A stretch of 34,017 bases of DNA from Prosthecobacter sp. (lineage in GTDB: Bacteria; Verrucomicrobiota; Verrucomicrobiia; Verrucomicrobiales; Verrucomicrobiaceae): NCBI RefSeq assembly GCF_014879935.1, contig NZ_JACSRD010000194.1, positions 1 to 34,017 on the forward strand, given 5' to 3'. A model generated the notes under the pieces. It saw only the letters and a list, made by a program, of their open reading frames with translations, ran no database searches and was not told the DNA's origin. Of the stretch, positions 7,510 to 15,233 are shown piece after piece. The position numbers and the translations under genes were made by a program. The first letter of the stretch is position 1. Every line of letters starts with the position of its first letter.

Positions 7510-9281
7510 CTTGCGGGGCTCGCGGAATCAGCGCCGGTGAAGGTTTCATCGGTCAGCGTTTTCAGGAAGGCGACCAGGTCGGTCTTTTCCTGCGCGTTGA
7601 GCTGAATGCCGGTTTCAGGATGCTTGGCGAGATTCGGATCGAGCGTGGGCGAGCGACGAACGCCGTTGCTGTAGTGCTCCACGACTTGCTCCAGCGTGGC
7701 GAAGCGGCCGTCGTGCATGTAGGGCGCGGTGCGGGCGATGTTGCGCAGGCTCGGCGTCTTGAATTTGCCACGATCCGCCTCGTTCTGCGTCACCGCCATG
7801 CGGCCGAGGTCGTCGTCGGCCAGATCCAGGCCATTGTTGGCGAAAGGCTGGCTGGTGAACAGCGTGCCGCCATGGCAGTGAAAGCAGTCCGCGCCACGCA
7901 GGCCGCGTTGCGGGTCAAATTCGGTCACAAAGAGCTGCAGGCCGCGTTTTTCGCTCTCCGTCAGCTCGGCCGCCTTCCGCGCTGCCTGGTCAAAACGTGA
8001 CTCCTGGGAGATGAAGGTCAGCAGGAATTGCTCCAGCGCCTTCGCGAGGCGGTCCGTCGTGATCCCGGGCGTGCCGAAGGCTCTGGCGAAGGCCGTCTCG
8101 TACTCCGGTGCGGCGTTGAGCTTCGCGATGACGTTCGGCAGCGTCTCGTTCATCTCGTTCTTGTCCTGGATCGGCATCAGCACCTGCTCACGCAGCGTCG
8201 CCGCCCGTCCGTCCCAGAAGAAGCCGGGATGCCAGGCCAGGTTGAACAGCGGCATCGCGTTGCGCCTGCCGACTTGCTGCTGCGCGCCGAGGCTGAAACG
8301 GCGTTCATCGGCAAAGGCGTGACCCTGCGCGTGGCAGGAGGCGCAGGACTGCGTGCCGTTCACCGAGAGCCGTGTGTCTTGAAAAAGCTGCCGTCCCAGC
8401 GCCACGCCTTCCTCCGTCAGCGGATTGTCCGCCGGCAGCTTCACCTGCGGGAAGCGCTGCGTGATCGCCGGCGTCAGCGGATGCGTGCCTGCGGGCAGCG
8501 CCGCTGGTTTCTCAGCAAACTCGGGCGTCTGATACACATCGTAGGCCACGCTGCCCACGCGGAACGAGCGCTCGATGTTCGTCTTGAGCTTCGCCGCCAG
8601 CGGATCGCCCTCGCGGGAGTGCGTGGAGGTGCCGTCCTTCGCGAAATCGACGCCCGCCAGCACGCGCGACAGATCCAGGTCCAGCGAGATCGTCAGCGGC
8701 CGCCCGCCCTGAAACTCGACCGGCAGCTCAACTGTCATCAACTGCGGCGGATTCGCCACGTGGTAGGAGAAGCCATCGTCCCCGCCCGTCGCCCTCGGGA
8801 AGCGGCCCTCCAGCGCCAGAAAGATGTAGCCGCCCATCCATCCCCAGTGCAGCCCGTTCACCTGCGGATTCAGGGCGTGATCCGGCGCGTGGCGATGCGG
8901 GTCCGATTTGTTCGTCACCTCATCCACGCCGATGCGGAAGCGCAGGCCGGTGTACTCACCTGTGGGCGTTCCGGTGCCTTTGGCGATCATCGACCCGGCC
9001 CCAGCGCTCACGTAAGCAAACCAGTCCCGCGACTCCACCCACGTGCCGTCCTTCTTCTTCAAAGCCAGGCCGGAGAGCAGGAAATCCAGCCGAGTCACCC
9101 GCATCGCACGGGCTTGCTCGAGCTTTTCGTTCAACCTCAGCCCCTCGTCCTGAAACGTTGGGCGAATGTCCAGCCGCAGTTCCTGCGCCCTAGCCAAGGA
9201 GGCCACCCAGCAGCCAATCGCGACCAGCCACAGGCCCCAACCTGGGCGCGGCAGACGTTGTTTCGCGAAAATGAGGCTCAT
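7506..9281 (-). CDS. MbnP-like copper-binding domain fused to MbnH/MauG-type dihaem cytochrome c peroxidase
   Basis: This 591-residue protein has a signal peptide (cleavage about A32). Residues ~35-250 resemble MbnP, the periplasmic copper protein. Visible family features are RLDFLLSGLAL, GLRFRIGVDEVTN, a His-rich stretch (His129, 131, 135) and LHWGWMGGY at 144-152, with Trp146 and Trp148. Residues ~280-580 are a bacterial dihaem peroxidase of the MauG/MbnH type. They carry haem sites CASCH (313-317) and CFHCH (466-470), FWDGRAATL after the first haem and YMHDG at 521-525. In characterised systems MbnH oxidises a tryptophan of MbnP to kynurenine, creating the copper site, and the two are separate proteins; here they are one chain. 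It is the first gene of a two-gene operon with the copper radical oxidase (ATGA overlap). The peroxidase half is certain. The MbnP assignment rests on remembered motifs and is probable. Confidence 0.85.
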   Translation of the reverse strand: MSLIFAKQRLPRPGWGLWLVAIGCWVASLARAQELRLDIRPTFQDEGLRLNEKLEQARAMRVTRLDFLLSGLALKKKDGTWVESRDWFAYVSAGAGSMIAKGTGTPTGEYTGLRFRIGVDEVTNKSDPHRHAPDHALNPQVNGLHWGWMGGYIFLALEGRFPRATGGDDGFSYHVANPPQLMTVELPVEFQGGRPLTISLDLDLSRVLAGVDFAKDGTSTHSREGDPLAAKLKTNIERSFRVGSVAYDVYQTPEFAEKPAALPAGTHPLTPAITQRFPQVKLPADNPLTEEGVALGRQLFQDTRLSVNGTQSCASCHAQGHAFADERRFSLGAQQQVGRRNAMPLFNLAWHPGFFWDGRAATLREQVLMPIQDKNEMNETLPNVIAKLNAAPEYETAFARAFGTPGITTDRLAKALEQFLLTFISQESRFDQAARKAAELTESEKRGLQLFVTEFDPQRGLRGADCFHCHGGTLFTSQPFANNGLDLADDDLGRMAVTQNEADRGKFKTPSLRNIARTAPYMHDGRFATLEQVVEHYSNGVRRSPTLDPNLAKHPETGIQLNAQEKTDLVAFLKTLTDETFTGADSASPAR

Positions 9282-9552
9282 AACGGCTTGTTTTCTTGTC
9301 CCTGATAGGATGTTCTATAACTTTCATAGCGTCACAAGTCAGGTGATTGTAAATCCAAGCTGTCTGAGGACTCGGTGCGGTCGCATGCGTGTGGTAAATG
9401 ACCAGTTCCAGAGTTCCGCCGCCAAACTCGGCAAGGAACTGCGTCAGCAAGCTCCTCATGGTCTCGCAGGGAGGCCTTGACACGCCGGAGGGCCCTGTCT
9501 TCACAGGCACCTTTCATGGCTGGCCCGGATGTGGCCTCAGTATGAGAATGCA

Positions 9553-9595
9553 GGGCGAAGAATGGAGCGCCTGTCTAGCGCTTCACACTTCGCCC
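9553..9595. other. Long interrupted hairpin
   Basis: GGGCGAAG (9553-9560) pairs with CTTCGCCC (9588-9595). After a symmetrical 5/5 internal loop, AGCGC (9566-9570) pairs with GCGCT (9578-9582) around a seven-base loop. There is no T tract on either side, so it is not a classic terminator. It lies downstream of the ThuA-like gene and could be a processed RNA structure. Confidence 0.5.
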
Positions 9596-9612
9596 ATGGT
9601 CTCAACGCGGAC

Positions 9613-9643
9613 GAGGTCCTGGCTTTGTTCAGTCCAGGACCTC
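9613..9643 (-). terminator. Perfect 10-bp hairpin downstream of the ThuA-like gene
   Basis: GAGGTCCTGG (9613-9622) and CCAGGACCTC (9634-9643) are exact inverted repeats around an 11-base loop. It begins 42 bp beyond the ThuA-like stop codon on the minus strand. No U tract follows in either direction, so it may act as an RNA 3'-end stabiliser or a non-canonical terminator. Confidence 0.4.
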
Positions 9644-9684
9644 AAAGGGTGACGTTGTCCGCTTTCGGCTTTCCCCCGCCCGTT

Positions 9685-10671
9685 TTACGGGATGTTGCCG
9701 GGTGTTGAAGCAGCTTCCTCGAGCTTCAGAGCCCACTTGATGCCGGCGAGAATCATTTCCTGGTAGGTGTGGGCGATTTCGGGGCTGTTTTTGCGGTCTT
9801 TGGTGCCTTCCTTCCAGGTGGGGTCCCACACATCTTCGCGATGGCCAAGCGAGTTGTAGTACACCCGGCCCGCACCGAATTCTTTGCACCAGGAAACGGG
9901 GTAGTAGCTGCGGCCGGTGGCGGCTTCCTTCTTTTTGTCGTCGTCGGACAACTGCGCGAGGTTTGGATGGGCGTTCAGGCCGAGGAGGCCGTGGACCTTG
10001 GTCTTGTCGAAGCTTTTGATGATGTAGATCTCGTCGAACACTTTCCAGCCCTGCGGGACGGCCTTGGTGATGACGTGGGCGGGGTTGTGAACGACGGGCT
10101 GGATCTCGACCTGTGACTTGTGGGTCTCAAATTCGCCGCCGAGCATGTCAATGTAGCCACGGAAGGGGTGGTAAGTGTCGGACCCGGAGTGCATGGCGAT
10201 GAAGGCCTTGCCATTTTCAATGAGCTTGATGAAACCGTCGCGGTCCGGGAACTGGAGGTCGCCAGTGGTGTTGGCGAAGACGAAGCCGTCGTAGTGCTTG
10301 ATCTTGTCGATGGCCATCTTGTCGGCCATGTAGGCCTTGATTTTGTCGCCCCAGACCTTGTTTTCCTCGTTGAACCTGGCGTTGGCGATGCTGTAGGCCT
10401 CGGTCTTGGCCTTGAAGGTTTCATCGGTGTCCTTGTCGGTGCGGACGGGTGGCTTCCCAGGATTCTTGGGCTGGCCTTCGGGGTGGTGGACGAAATCGAC
10501 AGTGAAGGCACCGGACTTCTCCCCGAGTTCGGCGAGGACTTTCTCCGCCGTTTCGATCGAGGAGTGGCGGAAGCCGGTGGTGACGGTGACGACAAGGAGC
10601 TTTTTGGGTTCCGCACTGGCTGTCGCGAGGGCGAGGAGGGAGGAGAACAGGAGCGTGAGACGTTGGATCAT
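9685..10671 (-). CDS. Secreted ThuA-like domain protein
   Basis: This 328-residue protein starts with a signal peptide (MIQRLTLLFSSLLALATASA, cleavage about A20). The rest is one ThuA-like domain (glutamine-amidotransferase-like fold) opening with KKLLVVTVTTGFRHSS. It also has DGFVFANTTGD, AFIAMHSGSDTYHPF with GYIDMLGGEF, and GRVYYNSLGHREDVW near the C-terminus, all typical of secreted ThuA proteins of Planctomycetes and Verrucomicrobia. ThuA was named from trehalose utilisation in rhizobia; the reaction of these secreted relatives is not established. The frame is open 47 codons further upstream to an ATG at 10812, but that extension is Arg- and Pro-rich and would bury the signal peptide, so 10671 is preferred. 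No Shine-Dalgarno sequence precedes it. The gene is separate from its neighbours (232 bp upstream, 403 bp downstream). Confidence 0.88.
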   Translation of the reverse strand: MIQRLTLLFSSLLALATASAEPKKLLVVTVTTGFRHSSIETAEKVLAELGEKSGAFTVDFVHHPEGQPKNPGKPPVRTDKDTDETFKAKTEAYSIANARFNEENKVWGDKIKAYMADKMAIDKIKHYDGFVFANTTGDLQFPDRDGFIKLIENGKAFIAMHSGSDTYHPFRGYIDMLGGEFETHKSQVEIQPVVHNPAHVITKAVPQGWKVFDEIYIIKSFDKTKVHGLLGLNAHPNLAQLSDDDKKKEAATGRSYYPVSWCKEFGAGRVYYNSLGHREDVWDPTWKEGTKDRKNSPEIAHTYQEMILAGIKWALKLEEAASTPGNIP

Positions 10672-10903
10672 GGCGGGAGGGCAACGTGGGAAGGCCGGGC
10701 ACTTTTGCAGGCGGAATGTTCGCCAAAATGGCGCGAATGGGCGATGCGAGGCGTTGTTCGCGGTCATTTGTGAACGTTGGGCATGGCCTTGACGCTGCGT
10801 GGCGCTCTTCATGAGCGGGCTGGGTCAGGCGTGTGCTTTTCCACCTGAAGGCAGGATTCTGAATGGCACTCCGTGCGGGGCAGGAATGCTCCGATGACGA
10901 GAT

Positions 10904-11938
10904 TCAGAAGAAGATGGTGAGCGTGATGGAGCCGAAGATCTGCTCGTTGGACTGGCCGTCGTATTCGAGGGTGCGATAGACGTAGGCGTAGCTGAGCTTG
11001 GAGTTGCGCCAATTGATGGCGAAACCGGCGGAGAGGTCTGCGACGAAGGGTCTTTTATCCACGGAATGGCTCTCACGGAAAGTGTTGCCGTCGAGGAAGA
11101 TATTGCGAAGGACAGCACGGCCTTCGGCGCGGAGGAACAGATGACAGCCGAAGCGGTTCGCCCAGGGCTGCGCGGCGACACCTTCGAGGGGCGTGGGTGT
11201 GTTGGCGGAGTCGCTGATGGCGCCAGTGCCGAAGTCGTCGGGCAGATTCCAGCCGAGGCGGAATTCGCCGCCGAGATTGGCATGGGTGTAAACATTCCCG
11301 AGGGAGGCACCGATGTAGGGGAGGAAGTCCCAGTTCACACCGTTGCGGTCGTAGCGGTCACGCAGACGCCATTTGCGCTCATAGGCGATGTTGATGCCGA
11401 CTTCGTTGCGCAATTGATGATTCCAGCCTTCCGGGGAGCGCTGGCCGAGGGCCTCATGCACGGCGTGTTGAGCCTGTTCGCCGAGAGCCCATGGCCCAAC
11501 GACGCCGAGGTTGAACAGGAGAGTGTTTTTAACGTGGGGCTTCTTCCAAACGAGGCCGAGACCGGCGTAGAGCCAGGCGGCATAGGGGCGCTCGCTGACG
11601 ACGAGGTTGGGATTGCGCACATCGACGGGGGTGAAGATGCTCTGGCCGATGGAGATGGCGACATTGCGGTCGTAGCTGGAATCACCCATCAGCGGTGCGT
11701 CATCGAAGAAACTGGCGATGCCGCCGGCGCTGGAATCATCGGCAAAGTGGCGGAGGCTGGGCGAGGTCCAACTCACGCGGACGCCGCTGGTGTAGTCCTG
11801 ATCGGTGTTGCTGAAGGTGTCGTTTTCAACGTAGATCGTCAGGGCGCCGAAGTAGGTGGGATGGACGTCCGGAGCGATCTGCGCTAGCGTCAAACCCGGA
11901 AGTGCCAGGGAGGTGAGGAGAGTGATGAGTGATTTCAT
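10904..11938 (-). CDS. LpxR-like lipid A deacylase family outer-membrane protein (DUF2219)
   Basis: This 344-residue protein has a signal peptide (cleavage after A19) and a terminal Phe-Phe typical of outer-membrane beta-barrels. The N-terminal strand carries ENDTFSNTDQDYTSG (residues 38-52), the LpxR family signature. Asn39 and Asp40 correspond to the conserved Asn-Asp of the Salmonella enzyme's active site. A second conserved block, HAVHEALG (His158, His161) followed by EGWNHQLRNE, contains the probable catalytic histidine. LpxR removes the 3'-acyloxyacyl chain of lipid A in the outer membrane. Family membership is secure; activity on this organism's lipid A is inferred. It is divergent from the beta-helix gene across 142 bp. 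No Shine-Dalgarno sequence is visible upstream. Confidence 0.88.
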   Translation of the reverse strand: MKSLITLLTSLALPGLTLAQIAPDVHPTYFGALTIYVENDTFSNTDQDYTSGVRVSWTSPSLRHFADDSSAGGIASFFDDAPLMGDSSYDRNVAISIGQSIFTPVDVRNPNLVVSERPYAAWLYAGLGLVWKKPHVKNTLLFNLGVVGPWALGEQAQHAVHEALGQRSPEGWNHQLRNEVGINIAYERKWRLRDRYDRNGVNWDFLPYIGASLGNVYTHANLGGEFRLGWNLPDDFGTGAISDSANTPTPLEGVAAQPWANRFGCHLFLRAEGRAVLRNIFLDGNTFRESHSVDKRPFVADLSAGFAINWRNSKLSYAYVYRTLEYDGQSNEQIFGSITLTIFF

Positions 11939-12080
11939 GCGGGAGCGGGTGTCAGGTGGTCATCGGATGGGTGGTCCGACCGGGGCTGCGTGGGTTTGCT
12001 CCCCAAATCGGTTCTGGCCGGGCAGCTGCGTGCATGGAAATTGCGAGGAAATGGCAAAAGACGGCACGTTTGTTCAGCCG

Positions 12081-13298
12081 ATGAAAATCCAACTGTTCCT
12101 TCTGTGCCTTGCTGTTTCTCTTCATGCCCAGAGTCCCGTGCCCGTCTCCATCGATGCTGGGAAATACCCGGATCTGCAGGCGGCGCTGGATGCCGTGCCC
12201 GAGAGCGGCGGTGTGGTGACGATACCACCGGGGAATTATGAGATCACCGGGCCGCTGAGGGTGAAGACAGCCGAGACACGCATCGTGGGCAGCGGTGCGG
12301 CGACGCACATCATCAACAAGAACGAAGCGGGAGAGCCTGCCGTGACCCTGCGGCCTGCCAACCTCGACCAGGACGCAAAAGCGCGCCTGTGGCGGGTCCA
12401 GATGGCAGATCTCCGCATCAGCGGGAGCGAAAACAGCGGCGACGGCATTTTCGCCGAAGGCATCCAGGAGATTTACTTCGAAGGCGTGTCGATCGACCAC
12501 AACGGCGGCCACGGCATCCACATGAAGGACTGCTTTGAAGACCCGCGCATCGCCGACTGCATCCTGACCTACAACAAAAAGCGCGGCATCGAGATCATCA
12601 ACTGTCACGACATCGTGGTGAACGCGAACCACTTTGAAGAGAACCAGGACGCGCTGTTCTGCGGGGACTCCTTCAACCTGTGCATGAACGGGAACAACAT
12701 CGACGATCACCTGGGCAACGGCGTGATCATCGAGAACACCTACGGGTCGGTGCTCAGCGGCAACATGATCGAGGAGTGCAACGGAACGGCGGTCATCCTC
12801 GATCGTGACTGCTACGGCATCACGCTGAGCGCGAACGTGATTGCCCATCATCTGGAGGGCGGGATCGACCTGCGCGACGCCTGCGGTTGCACGCTGAGCG
12901 CGAATACTTTCACCATCGCGCACAAGTTTTCGGTGCGGGTGGGCAAGGATTCCGAGCGCAACACCATCAGCGCGAACAACTTCTGCAACACCTACATTGG
13001 TGCGGGCCAGGACAAGCGGCCGAAGGAGGCGAAAACGCCGATGGGTATCGATGAAGGCACGGGTGTGCTGGTGGAGGAGGGTGCCAACGGTGTGGTCATC
13101 AGTGGCAACAGTTTTGGAGGATTGTCCTCGGCCGCCGTTTGGAGCGGCGGGGCGGTGAAGAACGTGCTTATTTCCGGTAACATTTGCCTGGATTGTGGTC
13201 GCAAACTTGCTAAAGGGGCTAGGTGTTTCGCCTTTCCCGTCGCGGCCGGGGTTCTCATCAAGGACAACCTGGATGAGGCTTCCGCCGCAGCTCCTTGA
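12081..13298 (+). CDS. Secreted right-handed parallel beta-helix repeat protein
   Basis: This 405-residue protein has a short signal peptide (MKIQLFLLCLAVSLHA, cleavage about A16). A pectate-lyase-superfamily opening follows: YPDLQAALDAVPESGGVVTIPPGNY. Residues ~85-385 are PbH1-type beta-helix coils with repeated patterns such as HGIHMKDC, RGIEIINC, NGVIIENT, GTAVILDRDC, GGIDLRDACGC and GVVISGNSF. Many coils end in Cys, giving a cysteine ladder. Catalytic residues of a defined polysaccharide lyase or hydrolase cannot be assigned, so it may bind or cleave polysaccharide. The frame is open upstream to 11856, and an ATG at 12051 would add only ten residues. The ATG at 12081 gives the best signal peptide. 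The stop codon lies 8 bp before the next gene's ATG. Confidence 0.85.
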   Translation: MKIQLFLLCLAVSLHAQSPVPVSIDAGKYPDLQAALDAVPESGGVVTIPPGNYEITGPLRVKTAETRIVGSGAATHIINKNEAGEPAVTLRPANLDQDAKARLWRVQMADLRISGSENSGDGIFAEGIQEIYFEGVSIDHNGGHGIHMKDCFEDPRIADCILTYNKKRGIEIINCHDIVVNANHFEENQDALFCGDSFNLCMNGNNIDDHLGNGVIIENTYGSVLSGNMIEECNGTAVILDRDCYGITLSANVIAHHLEGGIDLRDACGCTLSANTFTIAHKFSVRVGKDSERNTISANNFCNTYIGAGQDKRPKEAKTPMGIDEGTGVLVEEGANGVVISGNSFGGLSSAAVWSGGAVKNVLISGNICLDCGRKLAKGARCFAFPVAAGVLIKDNLDEASAAAP

Positions 13299-13306
13299 TC
13301 CACAAC

Positions 13307-13741
13307 ATGTTAGATGTTCAACGCTACCGCGGTGCTGTTTACCGCGACGAAGTCAACTTCGCCCGAAAAGTCATGTGGGGTCACATGATCCTCGGGGCCG
13401 TGGTCATCACGCTGTTCCTGTTTCATGAGGTTTTCACGTGGTTTGCGGGCGCGATGGGGTGGTATGCGCTGAGCCTCGTGGCGATGTATGGCTTCATGAG
13501 CGAAAAACCGGTCTGCCGGATGCTGCTGGCCGTGGTGTTCCTCGGCGGTTCGATGGCGGGCCTCTATTTCATCAACCGGGTGTTTCCCGGCCTGCAGCCG
13601 CTCCGCGGGCCGCTGATCCCGCTGTCGTTCATTCCGATCTGGGTGGGGGCGGCGAACCTGTGCTACGGCGCGGGCACCTTGCTGCTGCTGTTCAGCGGCA
13701 AGATCCGACGCGCCGGCTCCGTGGGCTTCACACTGTGGTGA
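13307..13741 (+). CDS. Small integral membrane protein, four predicted helices, function unknown
   Basis: This 144-residue protein has a charged N-terminus and hydrophobic segments at about 24-40, 47-64, 72-90 and 104-129. I do not recognise the family. The ATG at 13307 lies 8 bp after the beta-helix stop codon. A TTG at 13295 in the same frame would instead overlap that stop as TTGA and add four residues. Either way the two genes are almost certainly co-transcribed, and the pair ends at a strong hairpin. Its role is unknown; the secreted partner hints at envelope function, which is only inference from context. Confidence 0.78.
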   Translation: MLDVQRYRGAVYRDEVNFARKVMWGHMILGAVVITLFLFHEVFTWFAGAMGWYALSLVAMYGFMSEKPVCRMLLAVVFLGGSMAGLYFINRVFPGLQPLRGPLIPLSFIPIWVGAANLCYGAGTLLLLFSGKIRRAGSVGFTLW

Positions 13742-13775
13742 AAAAAGGCCGGAGGCGTGCAGCGCTCCGGCCTTT
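13741..13775. terminator. Bidirectional terminator between convergent genes
   Basis: An 11-bp perfect stem, AAAGGCCGGAG (13744-13754) with CTCCGGCCTTT (13765-13775), encloses a ten-base loop. On the minus strand the stem runs into six T residues (complement of 13741-13746), so it is a strong terminator for argG. On the plus strand only three T residues follow, giving weaker termination for the membrane protein gene, whose stop codon ends at the first base of the element. Confidence 0.85.
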
Positions 13776-13804
13776 GTGAGAGGAATGGTGGACGCCGTGG
13801 CGGG

Positions 13805-15037
13805 TCACTTCTTCTTGTCGCGAATGGCTCCGGTGCGCAGGCGCAGGCCGTTGAGGCGGATGAAGCCGGTGGCGTCGTCCTGGTTGTAGGCCTTCGTGGG
13901 GTCGGCCTCCATCGTCGCGATCTGTGGGTTGTAGAGGCTGTAGGGGCTCTTGCGGCCGGCGGCGATGATGTTGCCCTTGTAGAGCTTCACGCGGACGGTG
14001 CCGCTGACCTTCTTCTGGCTCTCGGAGACGAGGGCCTGGAGGGCGAGACGCTCCGGCGCATACCAGAAGCCGTTGTACACGAGCTGCGCATACTTCGGGA
14101 TGAGGCTGTCACGCAGGTGCATGACTTCGCGGTCCATGGTGATGGACTCGATCTGGCGGTGGGCGAAGTGCAGGATGCTGCCGCCGGGGGTTTCATAGAC
14201 GCCGCGGCTCTTCATGCCGACGAAGCGGTTCTCCACCATGTCCACGCGGCCGACGCCGTGCTTGCCGCCGAGCTTGTTGAGGAGCTTCATGACGCCGAGC
14301 GGGCTGAGCACCTTGCCGTTCACGGCGATGCAGTTGCCCTTGTCGAACTCGAGGATGACGGTCTCCGCTTTGTCAGGTGCGGCTTCGGGGAAGACGGAGA
14401 GGACGTTGAAATAGTCTTTATACTTGGGATCACTGGCGTCGAACCACGGGTCTTCGAGGATGCCGGCCTCGTAGCTGATGTGCAGGAGGTTGCGGTCCAT
14501 GGAGAAGGGCTTCTTCGCGCTGGCCTGGACGGGGATCTTCTTTTCCTCGCAGTAGGCGATCATCTCGGCGCGGCCGGGGAAGTCGTTGCGGAAGCGCTCG
14601 TCACGCCAGGGGGCGATGATTTCGATGTCCGGGGCCAAAGCGGCGGCGGTGAGCTCGAAGCGGACCTGGTCATTGCCCTTGCCGGTGGCACCGTGGGCGA
14701 TGGCGGTGGCGCCTTCGGCCTTGGCGATCTCCACCATGCGCTTGGCGATGAGCGGACGGGCAATGGAGGTGCCGAGGAAATATTGGCCTTCATAGATGGC
14801 TCCGGCCTGGATCATCGGGAAGATGAAATCACGGGCGAATTCCTCCTGGAGGTCATCGATGTAGATTTTCGACGCGCCGGTCTTTTTGGCCTTGGCATTG
14901 AGGCCTTTCAGTTCGTCGTCCTGACCCACGTTGGCGCAGAAGGCGATGACTTCAGCCTGATAGGTGTCTTTGATCCAGGAAAGGAGGACGGAGGTGTCGA
15001 GACCACCGGAGTAGGCGAGGACGATTTTTTTGCTCAT
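13805..15037 (-). CDS. argG: Argininosuccinate synthase
   Basis: This 410-residue cytoplasmic enzyme joins citrulline and aspartate using ATP in the penultimate step of arginine synthesis. The ATP-binding AYSGGLDTS motif is at residues 8-16, and the substrate-binding [13 protein letters not shown] block begins at 116. [12 protein letters not shown] and [15 protein letters not shown] are also present. The length is normal for the family and the frame is intact. It is a single gene: no other arg gene lies beside it in this window. It has its own promoter (15064-15091) and a strong terminator. No Shine-Dalgarno sequence lies before the ATG; the leader is instead pyrimidine-rich. Confidence 0.98.
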   Translation of the reverse strand: MSKKIVLAYSGGLDTSVLLSWIKDTYQAEVIAFCANVGQDDELKGLNAKAKKTGASKIYIDDLQEEFARDFIFPMIQAGAIYEGQYFLGTSIARPLIAKRMVEIAKAEGATAIAHGATGKGNDQVRFELTAAALAPDIEIIAPWRDERFRNDFPGRAEMIAYCEEKKIPVQASAKKPFSMDRNLLHISYEAGILEDPWFDASDPKYKDYFNVLSVFPEAAPDKAETVILEFDKGNCIAVNGKVLSPLGVMKLLNKLGGKHGVGRVDMVENRFVGMKSRGVYETPGGSILHFAHRQIESITMDREVMHLRDSLIPKYAQLVYNGFWYAPERLALQALVSESQKKVSGTVRVKLYKGNIIAAGRKSPYSLYNPQIATMEADPTKAYNQDDATGFIRLNGLRLRTGAIRDKKK

Positions 15038-15063
15038 GAGGGCTTTGGGAAGGAAGGGCCGTG

Positions 15064-15091
15064 ATGATAGGGCCTAAAACGGGGGTGTCGA
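15064..15091 (-). promoter_or_regulatory. Probable sigma70-type promoter of argG
   Basis: On the minus strand, TCGACA (15091-15086) and TATCAT (15069-15064) each match the -35/-10 consensus at five of six bases with a 16-bp spacer. Transcription would begin near 15057, leaving a leader of about 20 bases before the argG ATG. No ARG-box palindrome was recognised around it. Confidence 0.55.
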
Positions 15092-15184
15092 GGCCAGTGA
15101 GGCGAATTTCACACAGAGCCGGGGCAGGGCAGAGGAGGTTTGTAAGGAAAGGTTCAGAAAAGTAAAACAATCCGCTTGTTGTTA

Positions 15185-15212
15185 TTGAAATTATGATAGA
15201 TGTGGTTAAGAT
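15185..15212 (+). promoter_or_regulatory. Possible promoter of the giant surface-protein gene
   Basis: The stretch from about 15140 to 15235 is the most AT-rich part of the region. TTGAAA (15185-15190) and TAAGAT (15207-15212) are 16 bp apart and could form a promoter. Transcription would then start about 15 bases before the ATG at 15234. The -10 match is only four of six, so this is tentative. Confidence 0.28.
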
Positions 15213-15233
15213 CGATAAATCTGCTCCGAATAA

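Larger units (their letters stand above)
9282..9684. other. 403-bp gene-free interval with two hairpins
   Basis: No reading frame here looks like a gene on either strand; the short open frames lack recognisable domains and mostly run into neighbouring genes antisense. The part next to the operon (about 9285-9360) is relatively AT-rich and should hold the promoter of the MbnP-MbnH gene, but I cannot pick a convincing -35/-10 pair. The part next to the ThuA-like gene holds two strong hairpins, listed separately. Confidence 0.6.

Noticed and set aside
8028..9305. 425-residue plus-strand open frame
   Set aside because: It is antisense to the MbnP-MbnH fusion. The Arg/His/Gln-rich translation is typical of a shadow frame.
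10753..10776. GTTC/GAAC inverted repeat upstream of the ThuA-like gene as a possible LexA-type operator
   Set aside because: The arms are only four bases and the spacing (10-12 bases) does not fit a known operator; probably chance.
10672..10812. 47-codon N-terminal extension of the ThuA-like protein
   Set aside because: It would place an Arg/Pro-rich segment before a complete signal peptide; the start at 10671 is more plausible.
11856..12080. 75-codon N-terminal extension of the beta-helix protein
   Set aside because: It overlaps the start of the divergent LpxR-like gene and would bury a good signal peptide beginning at 12081.
13757..15064. 435-residue plus-strand open frame
   Set aside because: It is exactly antisense to argG, which is unmistakable, and is Val/Asp/Gly-rich without a domain.
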